This document shows, one piece after another, positions 61,456-64,000 of a stretch of DNA of 64,000 bases (position 1 is its first letter; each line of letters starts with the position of its first letter). The notes beneath the pieces were generated by a model. It did not search any database. It worked only from the letters and a program-made list of their open reading frames with translations, and was not told the origin of the DNA. Source of the DNA: Flavihumibacter cheonanensis (GTDB lineage: Bacteria > Bacteroidota > Bacteroidia > Chitinophagales > Chitinophagaceae); assembly GCF_022352215.1 (NCBI RefSeq), contig NZ_JAKRWF010000001.1, forward strand, positions 1,860,001 to 1,924,000. The letters run 5' to 3'. Made by a program: the position numbers and the translations under genes.

Positions 61456-62756
61456 TGAAACAATTAACACTCTATATCTGTATTTGGCTCTGCAGTTGGA
61501 CTTTACAAACTACTGCACACACCCAAACTGATACCCTGCGATCCGTTACTCAAATAGTAGCTGATCATGCATCACTGATACCCGGACTAACAAAAGACCA
61601 TCTGAACAGGCCCGTACTCAGCTGGGTGGAACAAGTAACAGAGAACCGGTTCCGAATGCGATATGCCATCTCAACCAATAATGGAAAAAGTTTTGAAGCT
61701 CCGGTATTTGTCACACCCTCCATTACATTATCTCCTCATGCTGAAAATGCACCTAAACTGGTATTTAAACCTTCTGGAGAAATCATTGCCGTATGGGGTG
61801 TTACCTCCACCAGCCTGCAGCAGGGCATCGGGAAAAAAGAAGAAAGTGATGGACACAGTAATCATGAGGAACAAACTACAATTAAATCAGCGCCCAAAAG
61901 TAAATACGCCGGCCAGATCTATTACAGTCAGTCATTTGATGAAGGTAAAAACTGGACAACTGCCAGACCACTGGTAAATGATCCGGAAGGAAATGACCAA
62001 CGTTATTTTGACGTGGCTCTTAACCAGGATGGAGAGGCTGTAATAATCTGGCTGGATAACCGGAAAACAGGTAACCAGGAGGGTTCAGCATTATTTATGG
62101 CAACTACTTACCAGCAGGAAGGTTTTCAGCAACAACATAAAATCAGTGAAACAACCTGCCAATGCTGCCGCACCAAGTTACTGATTGATCAACAAAACCG
62201 GATTCATGTAGTTTACCGTGCTATCCTTCAGGACTCAATTCGGGATATGGTGCACCAGGTATCTACGGACGGAGGTAAAACATTCAGCACACCAAAACGT
62301 ATTCATGAGGATAACTGGATCGTAAAAACCTGTCCTCATACAGGCCCGACTATGACCATCAATAGATCTGGTCTTCATTTTGCCTGGTATTCTGCCTCAC
62401 CTAAGAAAGCAACTTATTTTACGAGCAGCCTGGATAACGGAAGCAGTTTTACAGGTTTCACAACCCTAAGTGAAACTGCAAGGCACCCACAAATACATAG
62501 TTTGGCAAATCAGTTGATCGGAATTGTATGGGATGAAGTACTAAGAATGGGTGAAAAACCTGCAACCGGCATTGGTATGGAATGGAAAAGCAGGGAGGGT
62601 AAAACGATTGGCAAATTTGCCCTGACCTCACCCGAGGAAATGGCTTCTTACCCGGTAATTCTGCCGCTGGAAGATGCATTTCTGGTTGCTTACCAGGTTA
62701 AAACCTCTGCAGGTCAACGGATTGGATGGAAAATAGCAGTGCCCCCAACTCAATAA
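61455..62756 (+). CDS. Exported sialidase-like beta-propeller with CxCC motif
   Basis: 433 residues; signal peptide to about 24. Four BNR/Asp-box-like repeats (STNNGKSFEAP, SFDEGKNWTT, STDGGKTFSTP, SLDNGSSFTG) give a six-blade-type propeller. Between them C235-Q-C237-C238 (ETTCQCCRTK) and C293-P-H295 (KTCPHTG) look like a metal or disulfide site. Start overlaps the TonB receptor stop by 1 bp, so they are coupled. Probably a binding partner of the receptor rather than a true sialidase. Confidence 0.85.
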   Translation: MKQLTLYICIWLCSWTLQTTAHTQTDTLRSVTQIVADHASLIPGLTKDHLNRPVLSWVEQVTENRFRMRYAISTNNGKSFEAPVFVTPSITLSPHAENAPKLVFKPSGEIIAVWGVTSTSLQQGIGKKEESDGHSNHEEQTTIKSAPKSKYAGQIYYSQSFDEGKNWTTARPLVNDPEGNDQRYFDVALNQDGEAVIIWLDNRKTGNQEGSALFMATTYQQEGFQQQHKISETTCQCCRTKLLIDQQNRIHVVYRAILQDSIRDMVHQVSTDGGKTFSTPKRIHEDNWIVKTCPHTGPTMTINRSGLHFAWYSASPKKATYFTSSLDNGSSFTGFTTLSETARHPQIHSLANQLIGIVWDEVLRMGEKPATGIGMEWKSREGKTIGKFALTSPEEMASYPVILPLEDAFLVAYQVKTSAGQRIGWKIAVPPTQ

Positions 62757-62787
62757 GTCCTTAAATTAGATTTCGTACCTTTAACCA

Positions 62788-63360
62788 ATGTGGTTTAAGG
62801 ACGATCCGGCTTTCCATACCTTGTATCCGGTTGAACTCAGCCAGATGGCAAGAAGGCATTGGACACCTTTGTTGGTAGCCAGAAAAGCAGCACGCTTCCT
62901 GGTGACCCAACCCGGGGACCGAATACTTGATATTGGAAGTGGAGCAGGGAAGTTCTGCCTGGCAGCAGCCAGAGAATGCCCCCAGGGGAAATTCACAGGT
63001 ATCGAACAACGTCGCAACCTGGTAGAATATGCCAACCAGGCCCTTGAAATAACCGGTCTAACAAATGCCGAGTTTTTGCATGGAAACATTACCGACTTGA
63101 ATTTCAAGGACTTCGATCATTTTTATTTTTATAATTCTTTTTACGAGTATATCGTAGACAGTGAAAAAATAGATGATCAAATTTCTTTTTCAAGCGACTT
63201 ATTCAATTACTACAGTCATTATCTTTATAAACAATTGTGCAAAGCCCCTGAAGGTACCCGTTTGGTTACCTACCACAGTCTGGAAACGGAAATCCCTCCC
63301 TCTTTCCAACTGGTAGCCACAGAAATAAATGATCAATTAAAATTTTGGGTTAAACTGTAA
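62788..63360 (+). CDS. SAM-dependent methyltransferase
   Basis: 190 residues. SAM motif RILDIGSGAGKFCLAAA (46-62) and acidic loop GIEQRRNLVEYANQA. A short class I methyltransferase; substrate unknown. A partial -7 match (TACCTTTA, 62776-62783) precedes it. Next gene starts 17 bp downstream. Confidence 0.85.
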   Translation: MWFKDDPAFHTLYPVELSQMARRHWTPLLVARKAARFLVTQPGDRILDIGSGAGKFCLAAARECPQGKFTGIEQRRNLVEYANQALEITGLTNAEFLHGNITDLNFKDFDHFYFYNSFYEYIVDSEKIDDQISFSSDLFNYYSHYLYKQLCKAPEGTRLVTYHSLETEIPPSFQLVATEINDQLKFWVKL

Positions 63361-63377
63361 AACCATTTGGTACTGTT

Positions 63378-63671
63378 ATGGCTAAAAACTTGGATGACTA
63401 CAGGTGTAAACTGGTTAGTAAAATTTTGCAGGCTCCAACAACAGATCATGTCACCCGCTATTTCAATGCGGCGATCAGGAGTCTGAAAGAACACAAAGTA
63501 AACGGATACGTTACAAAACGGTTCCTGGATAAAATTGAGCTGGAACTTGATTCCATCCAACCGGATCAATTAAACACTCAACAACTTTATAACCGGGAAA
63601 AAGCTTATCAGCTAACCGCTATCTGTAAACTCCAGCTCTTCCCCACTGCAACAATTCCTTCTATTGCATAA
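63378..63671 (+). CDS. Hypothetical protein
   Basis: 97 residues, soluble and helical in appearance, no signal peptide. Begins MAKNLDDYRCKLVSKILQ. Placement 17 bp after the methyltransferase on the same strand suggests an operon. End overlaps the convergent gene by 11 bp. No family recognised. Confidence 0.6.
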   Translation: MAKNLDDYRCKLVSKILQAPTTDHVTRYFNAAIRSLKEHKVNGYVTKRFLDKIELELDSIQPDQLNTQQLYNREKAYQLTAICKLQLFPTATIPSIA

Positions 63672-64000
63672 TACGTTCTGCTCCTACATGAGTTCTTCGG
63701 GAAATGTTGCCAAAATGTTTTTTGGGATATAATAAGGCATGTAGAAAGCGAACCAGGAACAAAGGAACAGATTTCAATCTGATTTCCTGCTTATACTTAT
63801 ATGCCAACCCGATTTTATGTTTTAAACTAAGATCCTTTTTCCCCTTCCCAAATTGCTTATTAGCCATGGCAAAACTTTCCCTCAAAAAACCGGCGGTATT
63901 TAGTGCGGGATATACCATCCAATCCAATTCAGTACAACCATCCTGCGCATTCCACATCGCATGCTCCTGAAAGGGTTCAATCTGAAATGAATGACCTGCT
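63661..64000 (-). CDS. C-terminal fragment of an unknown protein, start outside the window
   Basis: Minus-strand frame open from the window edge to a stop at 63661; at least 112 codons. The visible end includes SFQIEPFQEHAMWNAQDGCTEL and a basic C-terminal region (KSVPLFLVRFLHALLYPKKHFG). I do not recognise the family. ATG 63957 is internal, so it is not the start. Confidence 0.6.
   Translation of the reverse strand, partial: AGHSFQIEPFQEHAMWNAQDGCTELDWMVYPALNTAGFLRESFAMANKQFGKGKKDLSLKHKIGLAYKYKQEIRLKSVPLFLVRFLHALLYPKKHFGNISRRTHVGAERIMQ

Noticed and set aside
1-64000. CRISPR array, prophage or integrative element
   Set aside because: No evenly spaced repeat-spacer units, no integrase, phage structural or conjugation genes, and no attachment duplications at the tRNA.

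Overview
The window comes from a member of the Bacteroidota, most likely Chitinophagaceae or a close relative. Evidence: a T9SS-type C-terminal sorting domain, SusC-plug-like sequences, an E1 alpha/beta fusion 2-oxoacid dehydrogenase, PorT-like outer-membrane barrels, weak or absent Shine-Dalgarno sequences, and repeated TAnnTTTG -7 boxes just upstream of starts. GC content is moderate. The DNA is typical chromosomal housekeeping plus accessory surface genes. I see no prophage, plasmid, CRISPR array or rRNA. One tRNA (Met, CAT) lies at 56794-56867. The only mobile-element signature is a REP-associated transposase (RAYT) with its palindromic REP repeats.

Layout. 1-5.4 kb: truncated M14 carboxypeptidase, RAYT flanked by two identical REPs, gamma-glutamyltransferase, DinB-like protein, an outer-membrane barrel, PspC. 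5.5-11 kb: aconitase, then a very large T9SS-secreted protein with tandem polysaccharide-lyase-like modules. 11.1-13.9 kb: a probable signalling operon (46-residue membrane peptide, lipoprotein, 7-TM protein, histidine kinase, response regulator). 14-20 kb: outer-membrane protein, second gamma-glutamyltransferase-like enzyme, DUF4382 lipoprotein, LysM/DPBB protein, rRNA methyltransferase. 20-25.3 kb: three-gene proton-translocating transhydrogenase, methyltransferase, folA, thyA, then a compound REP. 25.3-28.5 kb: free-Met-sulfoxide reductase, coiled-coil membrane protein, proline dehydrogenase, SDR. 28.5-31.4 kb: a compact photolyase/cryptochrome cluster. 31.4-37.4 kb: dipeptide epimerase, thioesterase, acyltransferase, HAD phosphatase, accC-accB, efp. 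37.4-39.6 kb: BlaI/BlaR1-type pair with two visible operators. 39.6-47.9 kb: thioredoxin-like protein, mdh, an octapeptide-repeat protein, glycosyltransferase, DedA, two transporters, yebC. 48-56.6 kb: unknown secreted protein, TRIC channel, E1 fusion, two DUF1573 proteins, AT-rich gap, PPK2, aminotransferase. 56.7-64 kb: tRNA-Met, lipoprotein, putative glycosidase, then a cysteine-rich TonB-receptor operon and a methyltransferase.

How the parts connect. Central metabolism is represented by aconitase, malate dehydrogenase, transhydrogenase, the E1 fusion and acetyl-CoA carboxylase subunits. Peptide and glutathione turnover is represented by two GGT-like enzymes, the M14 peptidase and a dipeptide epimerase.

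The most unusual material is: (a) the photolyase cluster, in which one protein lacks the expected Fe-S cysteines and another appears to carry its photolyase domains in swapped order; (b) the cysteine-rich TonB-receptor operon, probably for a soft metal; (c) the RAYT/REP system with a compensatory-mutated REP 50 kb away; (d) an EF-P with Arg32 at the tip; (e) a 12-bp stem that buries the start codon of the 4537 gene; (f) a secreted protein with nine octapeptide repeats.
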